Positions 31,901 to 38,190 of a DNA stretch of 39,756 nt are shown here, one piece after another. The translations under genes and the position numbers were made by a program. Within the stretch, counting starts at the first letter, position 1; every line of letters begins with the position of its first letter. The stretch covers positions 1-39,756 of the forward strand of contig DASQLQ010000005.1 in assembly GCA_035629935.1 (NCBI GenBank), written 5' to 3'. The notes beneath the pieces are model-generated. The model saw only the letters and a program-made list of their open reading frames with translations, did no database searches and was not told where the DNA came from. This DNA is from DASQLQ01 sp035629935 (GTDB lineage: Bacteria; Actinomycetota; CADDZG01; WHSQ01).

Positions 31901-32347
31901 ATGCAAATCACATTCTCACTTTGCTTGCCGCGTGACGCGTCCACCGTTCCCATAGTCAGGCGCGTATCCCGTGATGCCTTGGGTCTCCTGGGGGTCAAGG
32001 AGGAGTGTGTGCAGGACATCGAGGTTGCGACTTCAGAAGCATGCACGAATGTGCTTAAGCACGTGGAGAACACGAGCGACCAGTACGAGGTTCAAGTCGA
32101 GGTCGGACCGGAGGCTTGTTCCATCCGGGTGGTGGATTCGGGTGATGGTTTCGATTCGGACCGGAAGACGGACGAGGCCTCCGACTTGAGCATGACGGCG
32201 GAGGGCGGCCGGGGGATCTTCTTGATGCAAGCTTTGGTCGATCGTCTGGAATTCGTGTCCGCGCCCGACAACGGGACCGTGGTGCATCTTCTCAAGAAGC
32301 TCGACCTGGAAGAAGGCTCAGTCCTGCGGGAGCTCGAGCACTTCTGA
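31901..32347 (+). CDS. Second RsbW-like anti-sigma factor kinase (HATPase)
   Basis: A 148-residue GHKL ATPase. N box ATSEACTNVLKH (E46, N50, H54), VVDSGDGFD (G1-box), then AEGGRGIFLMQALVDRLEF (G2 box). It is distinct from the RsbW-like protein at 28228 but of the same class: a serine kinase that binds a sigma factor or anti-anti-sigma factor. The sigma-B/F-like promoter and inverted repeat in front of it would make it part of the regulon it controls, as in B. subtilis rsbW. No sigma gene adjoins it. Confidence 0.85.
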   Translation: MQITFSLCLPRDASTVPIVRRVSRDALGLLGVKEECVQDIEVATSEACTNVLKHVENTSDQYEVQVEVGPEACSIRVVDSGDGFDSDRKTDEASDLSMTAEGGRGIFLMQALVDRLEFVSAPDNGTVVHLLKKLDLEEGSVLRELEHF

Positions 32348-32352
32348 CGCCG

Positions 32353-32358
32353 TAGGGT
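32353..32358 (+). promoter_or_regulatory. Leaderless-type -10 box (TAGGGT)
   Basis: TAGGGT, 6 nt (CGTCAT), ATG at 32365; no ribosome site. Confidence 0.55.
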
Positions 32359-32364
32359 CGTCAT

Positions 32365-33873
32365 ATGCCGGCCCAAACAGAGTCTTATTGGGTGTCCTCT
32401 GCACCCGGGCCCGATTTCCCCGCTCAACGCGACGACCTCGTAGTAGATGTCGTCGTCGTGGGGGCCGGGATCGTTGGAATCGTCGTCGCGACGCTGCTGA
32501 AGGAGTCCGGCAAGACGGTTGCACTCATCGATGCACGCAAGCTCGTGCAAGGAGCGACGGGCCACACGACCGCAAAACTCACCTCGTGTCACGGAATCAT
32601 CTACGAGCACCTGACAAAAAGTTTCGGGGTCGACGGGGCCCACATCTATGGAGCTGCAAACGAGGCCGGGATCGACTGGATAGCCGCTCGCACCGAGAGC
32701 GACGGCATCGAATGCGGCTTCGAACGCAAACCCCACTACGTCTACAGCGAAGAAGCGGACAAACTCGACGAGCTGAGATCCGAAGCCGATGCCGCGCGGG
32801 CCGCAGGCTTGCCCGCGGCGTTCGTCACAGACCTCGATCTCCCGTTTCCCGTTGTCGGAGCGGTGCGTTTCGACGGTCAGGCCCAGTTCCACCCACGGCG
32901 GTTCCTGCTTGCTCTCGCCGAGAAGCTCCCTGGTGACGGCACTCACGTCTTCGCTCACACCGCCGCAACGGGGCTGAGGCAAGGAGAACCTTGCAAGGTA
33001 GTGACGGAATTCGGCATCATCTCGGCGACCGACGTAGTCCTCGCCACACACATGCCGGTCTTCGACCGGGGACTCTTTTTCGCTAAAGCACATCCGTACA
33101 ACTCCTATGCGATCGCCGGTGCGATCGACGAGTCTGTGATGCCGCAAGGGATGTACATCAGCACGGGTAGATCGACACGGTCGATCCGGACCATCCAGGA
33201 CCGGGACGAAAGACTGTTGCTGGTCGGTGGTAACGGCCACCGCGTGGGGGCCGAGACGGAAACGGCAAAGAAATACGAAGAGCTCGAGGAGTTCGGCCAT
33301 CGTTGGTGGGGTGTGGCGGCGTATCCGCATCGTTGGTCCACGCACGATTACGTGTCGGTGGACAAGGTGCCGTTCATCGGCCGTTTCACTCACGTCTCCG
33401 ACCATGTGTTTGTCGCAACCGGCTTCGGCAAGTGGGGCCTGGCCGCGGGGGTTTCGGCGGCCCAGATCATCAGCGATCAGATCCTGGGCCGTGAGAATCC
33501 TTGGAGCAATTTCTTTGATGCCAAACGGGTAAACGTCCATCAGATCAAGGAGTCGGTCGCCGAAAACGTCAAGGTTGGGACTCGGTTCCTAGTGGACAGA
33601 GCGCCTTCGCTCAAGGATGTCGATGACATCACTCCCGGCGAAGCAGCCGTGGTCTCCCACGGTTTGTCCAAGGTGGCTGCCTATCGCGACGAATCCGGTG
33701 AGTTGCATTCCTTCTCGGCCGTATGCACCCACCTCGGCTGCATCGTCCAATGGAACACCGGAGACAAGACCTGGGACTGCCCTTGCCATGGGTCCCGCTT
33801 CGACCACGAAGGGCACGTCGTCAACGGACCGGCGATCGAGGATCTCAAACCGATCGATCTGGAAGGCGACTAG
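32365..33873 (+). CDS. FAD-dependent DAO-family oxidoreductase with C-terminal Rieske [2Fe-2S] domain
   Basis: A 502-residue fusion. Residues 28-390 are a DAO-type flavoprotein: VVVVGAGIVGIVVATLLKESG (dinucleotide site), GATGHTTAKLTSCHG, and FIGRFTHVSDHVFVATGFGKWGLAAGVSAAQ. Residues about 420-500 are a Rieske domain with CTHLGC (C454, H456) and CPCHGSRF (C472, H475); the additional C459 and C474 could form the disulfide seen in bc1-type Rieske proteins. Such DAO-Rieske proteins occur in many aerobic bacteria with no agreed substrate. Electrons probably pass from an amine or sugar-type substrate via FAD to the cluster. Its start follows TAGGGT by 6 nt. Two hairpins separate it from the opposing csbD-like gene. 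Confidence 0.92.
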   Translation: MPAQTESYWVSSAPGPDFPAQRDDLVVDVVVVGAGIVGIVVATLLKESGKTVALIDARKLVQGATGHTTAKLTSCHGIIYEHLTKSFGVDGAHIYGAANEAGIDWIAARTESDGIECGFERKPHYVYSEEADKLDELRSEADAARAAGLPAAFVTDLDLPFPVVGAVRFDGQAQFHPRRFLLALAEKLPGDGTHVFAHTAATGLRQGEPCKVVTEFGIISATDVVLATHMPVFDRGLFFAKAHPYNSYAIAGAIDESVMPQGMYISTGRSTRSIRTIQDRDERLLLVGGNGHRVGAETETAKKYEELEEFGHRWWGVAAYPHRWSTHDYVSVDKVPFIGRFTHVSDHVFVATGFGKWGLAAGVSAAQIISDQILGRENPWSNFFDAKRVNVHQIKESVAENVKVGTRFLVDRAPSLKDVDDITPGEAAVVSHGLSKVAAYRDESGELHSFSAVCTHLGCIVQWNTGDKTWDCPCHGSRFDHEGHVVNGPAIEDLKPIDLEGD

Positions 33874-33885
33874 AACCGATTCGAA

Positions 33886-33909
33886 CGCTGACGGGCTCGG
33901 CCGTCAGCG
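33886..33909. terminator. Hairpin 1 between convergent genes
   Basis: CGCTGACGG, 6-nt loop GCTCGG, CCGTCAGCG: a perfect 9-bp stem 12 nt after the oxidoreductase stop. It has no T tract but could act on transcripts from either strand. Confidence 0.5.
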
Positions 33910-33935
33910 AAGGAGCAAACGGGCTAGGGACGCAA

Positions 33936-33963
33936 AACGGCCGGCGGTGACCCGCCGACCGTT
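33936..33963. terminator. Hairpin 2 between convergent genes
   Basis: AACGG-C-CGGCGG, loop TGAC, CCGCCG-A-CCGTT: an 11-bp stem with one C/A mismatch, preceded by AA and followed by T residues, so usable in both directions. It lies 29 nt from the end of the opposing CsbD gene. Confidence 0.55.
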
Positions 33964-33992
33964 CACGATCCTCAACTGGCTCCGTTACCTGA

Positions 33993-34223
33993 CTACTGAT
34001 TCGCTTTCTGCTGTGCTTCCTGGATCTCGGCTTCGGCCCTGGCCTTCTCGGCTTCGCCTTCCTTGATGGCTACCTCACGCTGAGCCTCGGCTTTCGACTG
34101 CTGCGCCTCGCCCTCGCGCTCGAGTCGAGCGTTGCCGGTGACCTCGCCTGCTACTTCCTTTGCCTTGCCTTTGACGTCTTCGACGATTCCTTTGACGCCT
34201 GCTTCTGGTCCGGTGTCGGGCAT
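33993..34223 (-). CDS. CsbD-family stress protein
   Basis: A 76-residue hydrophilic protein. GIVEDVKGKAKEVAGEVTGNARLEREGEAQQSKAEAQRE is the CsbD signature (KGKxKExxGxxTGxxxLExEGxxxQ), extended by an Ala/Glu/Lys-rich helix. CsbD of B. subtilis is controlled by sigma-B. The minus-strand ATG has a perfect ribosome site (AAGGAGG, 5 nt). Upstream lies GTTT-N16-GGGTAA, a sigma-B/F-type promoter, which makes general-stress expression likely here too. The exact cellular function of CsbD proteins is unknown. Confidence 0.92.
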   Translation of the reverse strand: MPDTGPEAGVKGIVEDVKGKAKEVAGEVTGNARLEREGEAQQSKAEAQREVAIKEGEAEKARAEAEIQEAQQKANQ

Positions 34224-34255
34224 CGTGTCCTCCTTGTTTTGCCTGTCTCTAGGTC

Positions 34256-34281
34256 TTACCCGAGGGGTCCTTGCAGGAAAC
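34256..34281 (-). promoter_or_regulatory. Sigma-B/F-type promoter of the CsbD gene
   Basis: On the minus strand GTTT (34281-34278), 16 nt, GGGTAA (34261-34256) fits the sigma-B/SigF consensus exactly. The transcript would start near 34249, giving a leader of about 25 nt that contains the AAGGAGG ribosome site. Confidence 0.7.
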
Positions 34282-34289
34282 GCCGCTCA

Positions 34290-34295
34290 TATACT
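34290..34295 (+). promoter_or_regulatory. -10 box (TATACT) of the thiamine operon
   Basis: TATACT lies 11 nt upstream of the TPP aptamer, so transcription from about 34302 would begin just before the riboswitch. TTGCAG at 34271-34276 is a poorly spaced -35 (13 nt). The promoter is back to back with that of csbD. Confidence 0.5.
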
Positions 34296-34305
34296 GGATG
34301 GCGTA

Positions 34306-34395
34306 ACCGGGGAGCTCGGAGGACCGGGCTGAGAGGCGAGCCGCACCGCTCGCGACCCGCACGACCCGAACCGGGTAACGCCGGCGTGGGGAGGT
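34306..34395 (+). ncRNA. TPP riboswitch (THI box)
   Basis: The conserved THI-box blocks appear in order: GGGGAGC (34309-34315), GGGCTGAGAGG (34326-34336), CGACCCG then CCCGAACCGGGTAACGCC, and GGCGTGGGGA (34383-34392). ACC at 34306 can pair with GGT at 34393 to close P1. The aptamer leads the thiO-thiS-thiG operon, whose product pathway makes thiamine. The GGGGAGG ribosome site at 34388-34394 is part of the 3' conserved block and P1 strand, so TPP binding would hide it directly; no separate terminator is seen, so control is likely at translation. Confidence 0.9.
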
Positions 34396-35528
34396 CGATC
34401 ATCGATTCACCAGATGCAGTCATCGCCGGAGGCGGCGTGATCGGTTTGGCTTGCGCGTGGCGTTGCGCGGCCGAAGGCCTGGATGTGGCAGTCGTCGATG
34501 ACTCCGGCAGCCGGGGGGCTTCGTGGGCGGCCGCGGGGATGTTGGCCCCGGTGACCGAGCTGCATTATGGCGAGGAAGAATTGCTCGCTCTAAATCTCCT
34601 GTCCGCGGACCGTTATCCGGCGTTCGTGTCCGAGCTGGAGGACCAGACGGAGATCGACGTCGGATACCGAAGGACGGGGACGTTGATAGTCGCGCGCGAT
34701 GCGGACGACTACACCGCTCTCGTGGATCTCCACGCTTTCCAACGCAAGTTGGGGCTCGAGGCGGAGCGTCTGTCGGCTGCGGACTGCCGGACGCTTCTTC
34801 CCGGGGTGTCTCCGCGGACAAGAGGCGGAATATTCGTGGCCGGCGACCATCAGGTGGACAACCGGGCCCTGCTGGAGGCCTTGCGAAGAGCCTGTGACCG
34901 GTCAGGTGTTCATCTGCTGGCCGATCGAGTCGTGGGCGTCGAAAACGATGGAGCTCGTGTAGTTGGCGTTGCAACCGAACGCAACGGAATCGTCGGTGCC
35001 ACTGCCGTCGTGATCGCCGCAGGATCCTGGACCCACCAGATCCAGTTTCCGGCCGGCGTTGCACCTCCCATCCGTCCGGTGAAAGGTCAGTTGTTGCACC
35101 TTCGCGGCCCCCAACCGGTGGCTGCCCACAACGTCCGGGGACTCGACGTGTATCTCGTCCCGCGCGCTGATGGCCGATTGGTCGTCGGCGCCACGATGGA
35201 AGAACAGGGAATGGATCTAAGGGTCACCGCCGAAGCCGTCTACCTTTTGTTGCGGGATGCTTACGAGATATTGCCCGGCATCCTCGAACTCGATCTCATG
35301 GAGCACGCGGTGGGTTTACGCCCCGCCACCCCGGACAACGCCCCGGCGATCGGGCATTCCGGGATCGACGGCCTTCTCTTCGCCACCGGTCATTTCCGTA
35401 ACGGCGTCCTCTTGGCGCCGATAACGGCGGAAGCGATCGCGGCGATGATCACAAGCGATCGCGTGCCGGACAGCGTGGCGGCGTTCTCGCCACAGCGTTT
35501 CAGCGACATGAAGGAAAGGGTCAGATGA
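34386..35528 (+). CDS. thiO: Glycine oxidase ThiO
   Basis: About 380 residues. DAVIAGGGVIGLACAWRCAAEGLDVAVVDD is the FAD site; ASWAAAGMLAPVTE, GGIFVAGDHQVDNRALLEALRRAC, PVKGQLLHLRG and VGLRPATPDNAPAIGHSGIDGLLFATGHFRNGVLLAP identify ThiO. It oxidises glycine to dehydroglycine (iminoglycine) for the thiazole ring. The start is uncertain: GTG 34386 is the only standard start near the homology but lies inside the riboswitch, before the GGGGAGG site. ATC at 34398 or 34401 lies 3 or 6 nt after that site and may be used (see findings). No ATG in frame is available until well inside the FAD motif. It ends with ATGA overlap to thiS. Confidence 0.9.
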   Translation: MGRSIIDSPDAVIAGGGVIGLACAWRCAAEGLDVAVVDDSGSRGASWAAAGMLAPVTELHYGEEELLALNLLSADRYPAFVSELEDQTEIDVGYRRTGTLIVARDADDYTALVDLHAFQRKLGLEAERLSAADCRTLLPGVSPRTRGGIFVAGDHQVDNRALLEALRRACDRSGVHLLADRVVGVENDGARVVGVATERNGIVGATAVVIAAGSWTHQIQFPAGVAPPIRPVKGQLLHLRGPQPVAAHNVRGLDVYLVPRADGRLVVGATMEEQGMDLRVTAEAVYLLLRDAYEILPGILELDLMEHAVGLRPATPDNAPAIGHSGIDGLLFATGHFRNGVLLAPITAEAIAAMITSDRVPDSVAAFSPQRFSDMKERVR

Positions 35529-35731
35529 ATATCGTCCTCAACGGAGAATCGGTCTCGCTGGCTTCGGGAGCGACGGTTGCCGAAGTCGTCGCGACCACCG
35601 GCCGCGAGGCCACCGGCCGTGGCATCGCCGTCGCGATCAACGGCGAGGTCGTTCCGAGGGGAGAGTGGTCGCTCAGAACGGTGAACGAGGCCGACAAGGT
35701 CGAGGTGCTGGCCGCGATCGGGGGAGGGTGA
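35525..35731 (+). CDS. thiS: Sulfur carrier protein ThiS
   Basis: A 68-residue ubiquitin-like protein beginning MNIVLNGESVSLASGATVAEVV and ending VEVLAAIGGG. The C-terminal Gly-Gly is the site of thiocarboxylation by ThiF-type enzymes. It passes sulfur to ThiG. Its ATG overlaps the thiO stop (ATGA) and its TGA overlaps the thiG ATG (TGATG), so the three genes are tightly coupled. No thiF is in the window. Confidence 0.95.
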   Translation: MNIVLNGESVSLASGATVAEVVATTGREATGRGIAVAINGEVVPRGEWSLRTVNEADKVEVLAAIGGG

Positions 35732-36501
35732 TGGAAGACCCCTTCGTAGTTGGTACCGAGTCATTCTCCTCTCGTTTGATCGTGGGAACGGGCGGAGCGC
35801 GGAGCTTGGAAGCCTTGGAGCAGGCTTTGATCGCTTCGGGGGCCGAGATAGCCACACTCGCCCTCCGGCGGATAGACCCCAACGCTCGCGGGTCACTCGT
35901 CGACGTCCTCGAGAGGGTCGGCGTCCGCGTTCTTCCCAACACCGCAGGTTGCTTCACTGCACACGATGCGGTCATGACAGCGAGACTTGCTCGAGAGGCG
36001 TTCGAGACCGACTGGGTGAAGCTCGAGGTCATCGGCGACGACAGAACTTTGTTGCCCGACGGGGTCGAGCTACTCGACGCGGCCCGAACGCTTGTTGGTG
36101 ATGGCTTCAAGGTCTTTGCCTACACGAACACTGATCCGATCCTGGCCCAGCGTCTGCAGGACGAAGGTTGCACCGCCGTCATGCCACTGGGATCGCCGAT
36201 CGGAAGCGGCATGGGGATCCTGAACCCGTACAACATCCGGATCATCGTCGACCGATTGACGGTGCCGGTCATCCTGGATGCCGGCGTCGGCACCGCTTCG
36301 GACGCGGCTCTCGCGATGGAACTCGGGTGCGATGCCGTCCTGCTGGCGAGCGCCGTTACCCGTGCTCAGCAACCTGCCGCGATGGCCGAAGCGATGCGCA
36401 AGGCGGTCGAAGCCGGCCGGCTTGCACATAGCGCTGGACGTATTCCGCGTCGTCTCTATGCCGACCCCTCGACCACGTTCGAGGGGATGCCCGACCTATA
36501 A
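35731..36501 (+). CDS. thiG: Thiazole synthase ThiG
   Basis: A 256-residue TIM-barrel enzyme. FSSRLIVGTGGARSLEALEQAL, ATLALRRID, VLPNTAGCFTAHDAVMTARLARE, DWVKLEVIGDDRTLLPD (K97 forms the imine with DXP), VFAYTNTDPILAQRLQDEGCTAVMPLGSPIGSGMGI and PVILDAGVGTASDAALAMELG are diagnostic. It joins 1-deoxyxylulose 5-phosphate, dehydroglycine from ThiO and sulfur from ThiS into thiazole phosphate. The start at ATG 35731 overlaps the thiS stop; an earlier in-frame ATG at 35665 lies inside thiS and was rejected. It is the last gene of the riboswitch operon; thiE, thiC and thiD are not nearby. Confidence 0.97.
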   Translation: MEDPFVVGTESFSSRLIVGTGGARSLEALEQALIASGAEIATLALRRIDPNARGSLVDVLERVGVRVLPNTAGCFTAHDAVMTARLAREAFETDWVKLEVIGDDRTLLPDGVELLDAARTLVGDGFKVFAYTNTDPILAQRLQDEGCTAVMPLGSPIGSGMGILNPYNIRIIVDRLTVPVILDAGVGTASDAALAMELGCDAVLLASAVTRAQQPAAMAEAMRKAVEAGRLAHSAGRIPRRLYADPSTTFEGMPDL

Positions 36502-36506
36502 GAAGG

Positions 36507-36827
36507 CTAGGCCCCCGGGGCTCGGTAATCCACAGACGTCTTGGTGGCCTCGTCGACCTCTTCGGGGGTCATCAACACGATCGTCTCGACGCCAACAGCC
36601 GTGTTCGCATTGACGGTCAGTGCGACCGCGGCAGCCGTCTTGTTGTCGGGAAGGTCGACGATGACGTATGCATCGACGTCTCCGAAAGCGAAGTGGAAGG
36701 ACTCGAGCGATCCGCCGAGGTTCGCTACCAACTTCTCGACGGCGTCACGCCGGCCGGTGCCACCCTCCTTCATCACTCCGGACACACCATCCGGCCCGTA
36801 AGCAGCTTTCAAGAGGTACTTAGGCAT
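36507..36827 (-). CDS. GYD-domain protein
   Basis: A 106-residue protein. KYLLKAAYGPDGVSGVMKEGGTGRRDAVEKLVANLGGSLESFHFAFGDVDAYVIVDLPD is the GYD domain: a ferredoxin-like alpha/beta fold with the eponymous G-D-x-D-A/Y motif (FGDVDAYV). Function is unassigned. The minus-strand ATG has TAAGGAGAA 6 nt upstream. It follows the secreted unknown gene, separated by a strong hairpin. Confidence 0.9.
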   Translation of the reverse strand: MPKYLLKAAYGPDGVSGVMKEGGTGRRDAVEKLVANLGGSLESFHFAFGDVDAYVIVDLPDNKTAAAVALTVNANTAVGVETIVLMTPEEVDEATKTSVDYRAPGA

Positions 36828-36841
36828 CGGCTTCTCCTTAA

Positions 36842-36861
36842 CTCGACGGCCTTCCGTCGAG
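36842..36861 (-). terminator. Hairpin between the secreted unknown gene and the GYD gene
   Basis: CTCGACGG-AAGG-CCGTCGAG on the minus strand: a perfect 8-bp stem beginning about 5 nt after the stop of the 36866-37324 gene and ending 7 nt before the ribosome site of the GYD gene. TT follows the stem, not a long T tract. It may terminate, or affect GYD translation. Confidence 0.45.
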
Positions 36862-36865
36862 GGTA

Positions 36866-37324
36866 CTAGGGACCGATCAGGAGCGAACCTTCGATCTCGT
36901 GGGTGCCCTCGTCGAGGTTGAGGCGGACCGTATCCGAGACGGTTTCCCCCGGTCCCACCTCGCCGATCTCGACTGGGATGCGGGTCTTCCCGAGTTGGAG
37001 GCTGATCGTTCCCCGCCAGGTGAGGTCGGTTTGATTGCTCACAGGCAATATGAATTGGACGACACCAGGGCCATCGCCTTTGGCTCGTGGATCGATCGAT
37101 AATCCGCCACAGATCTCGCCCTTCTGCTCGGCGCGGGTGATCCGCAGGGAAGAAAGCAATTCAGGATTTCCATCCTTGGGCACGACCATCGTGAAGGGCT
37201 GTCGTACCCTCTCCTCACACACGAGCACGTGAGTTAGCCCTCGCAGCGACGAGGTGCTGATCGGTATAAGAAACGCACCTAGCATCGCGAAAAGCGCGAG
37301 GCGAGACCTTAGGATCGACGGCAT
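36866..37324 (-). CDS. Secreted or anchored beta-rich protein of unknown function
   Basis: A 152-residue protein with an N-terminal basic/hydrophobic segment (SRLALFAMLGAFLIPISTSSL) acting as signal or anchor and two cysteines (VCEE, ICGG) that could form a disulfide. The C-terminal half reads as an immunoglobulin-like beta domain: VVQFILPVSNQTDLTWRGTISLQLGKTRIPVEIGEVGPGETVSDTVRLNL, typical of NEW3/CARDB-like extracellular modules. I do not recognise a family. The minus-strand ATG at 37324-37322 overlaps the opposing ATG at 37323 in a CATG palindrome, and TAGAGT lies 7 nt upstream. Confidence 0.75.
   Translation of the reverse strand: MPSILRSRLALFAMLGAFLIPISTSSLRGLTHVLVCEERVRQPFTMVVPKDGNPELLSSLRITRAEQKGEICGGLSIDPRAKGDGPGVVQFILPVSNQTDLTWRGTISLQLGKTRIPVEIGEVGPGETVSDTVRLNLDEGTHEIEGSLLIGP
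37310..37315 (+). promoter_or_regulatory. Leaderless-type -10 box (TAGGAT), rightward
   Basis: TAGGAT, 7 nt (CGACGGC), ATG at 37323. The box lies within codons 4-5 of the opposing gene. Confidence 0.55.
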
Positions 37325-38183
37325 GGCACAAACTCTAAGCCGAATGAGCTACCAACGTGCGAGATCTTTCCTTCTCGCCGGCGGTTTGGTCGTACTCCTA
37401 CTGACTACGGTTGTCATGTACGTCCGGCGTGTGGACCCTGTAGAGGTCGCCGGGATCCTCCTGTTCATCCCTGTTTTCGTTGCGTTCGTGTTCTGGAACG
37501 CGCCCGGCGGCTTCATCGCTGCCGTGCTTTCGGTGGTCATCTACACCTTGCTCCGGTATCCGGCCATCGAGGCAGTGGGAGCAGATCGATTCGCGGGCCT
37601 GATCGCATCGCGGGCCGTTGCCTATCTCGCGTTCGGTCTCATCGGGGGGTTCGCTAACAAGCAGCTGCAGGGGTCGCTCGGGAAGCTCGAGCTCTACGAT
37701 CAGATCGACGACACGACCGGACTGTTCAACGCGCGTTTTTTCGTCCAAGACACTGAACTCGAAGTTTCGAGAGCCGATCGGTACCAGTCCATCTTCTCCA
37801 TCAGTCTGGTGGACATCCCGGCAGACACGCTGTACCAGCTGGGTCGGCGACAGCGCGATCGCGTCCTGCGTGAACTCGGCCGCATGCTGCGAGCGAGCGT
37901 CAGGACCGTCGATCGGGCCGTGCACGCACGCGACGGGCACAAACATAGATTGGTTGTTGTGTTGCCGGAGACTGCGAAGGCCGGCGCAACGATCTTCACC
38001 GAACGACTCGCAGAAAAGCTGTCGGAATATCTGGCAACCAAAGGGGCCAAGTTCGACGGCGAGGGACTGGTCGGCGTGGCATTGACGTTCCCCGACGATC
38101 AGGTTGCTATCGAGACCCTTCGCACCGAGTTCGCGGCGATCGACAAGACCGAACATCCTGAGGCCGAAGAAGTCCCTGCCTGA
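37323..38183 (+). CDS. Membrane protein with degenerate GGDEF domain
   Basis: A 286-residue protein. Four hydrophobic helices (about 16-34, 42-58, 62-78, 92-108) precede residues about 122-282, which follow the GGDEF fold: DDTTGLFNARFFVQDTELEVSRADRYQSIFSISLVDI, then RDRVLRELGRMLRASVRTVDRAVHARDGHKHRLVVVLPETAKAG. Where an active cyclase has GG[D/E]EF the sequence reads RDGHKHR, so diguanylate cyclase activity is not expected. It may be a sensory or structural relic, or bind nucleotide. ATG 37323 was chosen over an ATG at 37254 because the latter is inside the opposing gene and TAGGAT is 7 nt upstream of 37323. Confidence 0.8.
   Translation: MAQTLSRMSYQRARSFLLAGGLVVLLLTTVVMYVRRVDPVEVAGILLFIPVFVAFVFWNAPGGFIAAVLSVVIYTLLRYPAIEAVGADRFAGLIASRAVAYLAFGLIGGFANKQLQGSLGKLELYDQIDDTTGLFNARFFVQDTELEVSRADRYQSIFSISLVDIPADTLYQLGRRQRDRVLRELGRMLRASVRTVDRAVHARDGHKHRLVVVLPETAKAGATIFTERLAEKLSEYLATKGAKFDGEGLVGVALTFPDDQVAIETLRTEFAAIDKTEHPEAEEVPA
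37332..37337 (-). promoter_or_regulatory. Leaderless-type -10 box (TAGAGT), leftward
   Basis: On the minus strand TAGAGT, 7 nt (TTGTGCC), ATG at 37324. The box lies inside the first codons of the rightward gene, mirroring the other box. Confidence 0.55.
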
Positions 38184-38190
38184 CCGGCGC

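Noticed and set aside
32092..33540. 482-residue open frame antisense to the DAO-Rieske gene
   Set aside because: It is the shadow of a high-GC coding frame; it has no recognisable domain and the sense protein is certain.
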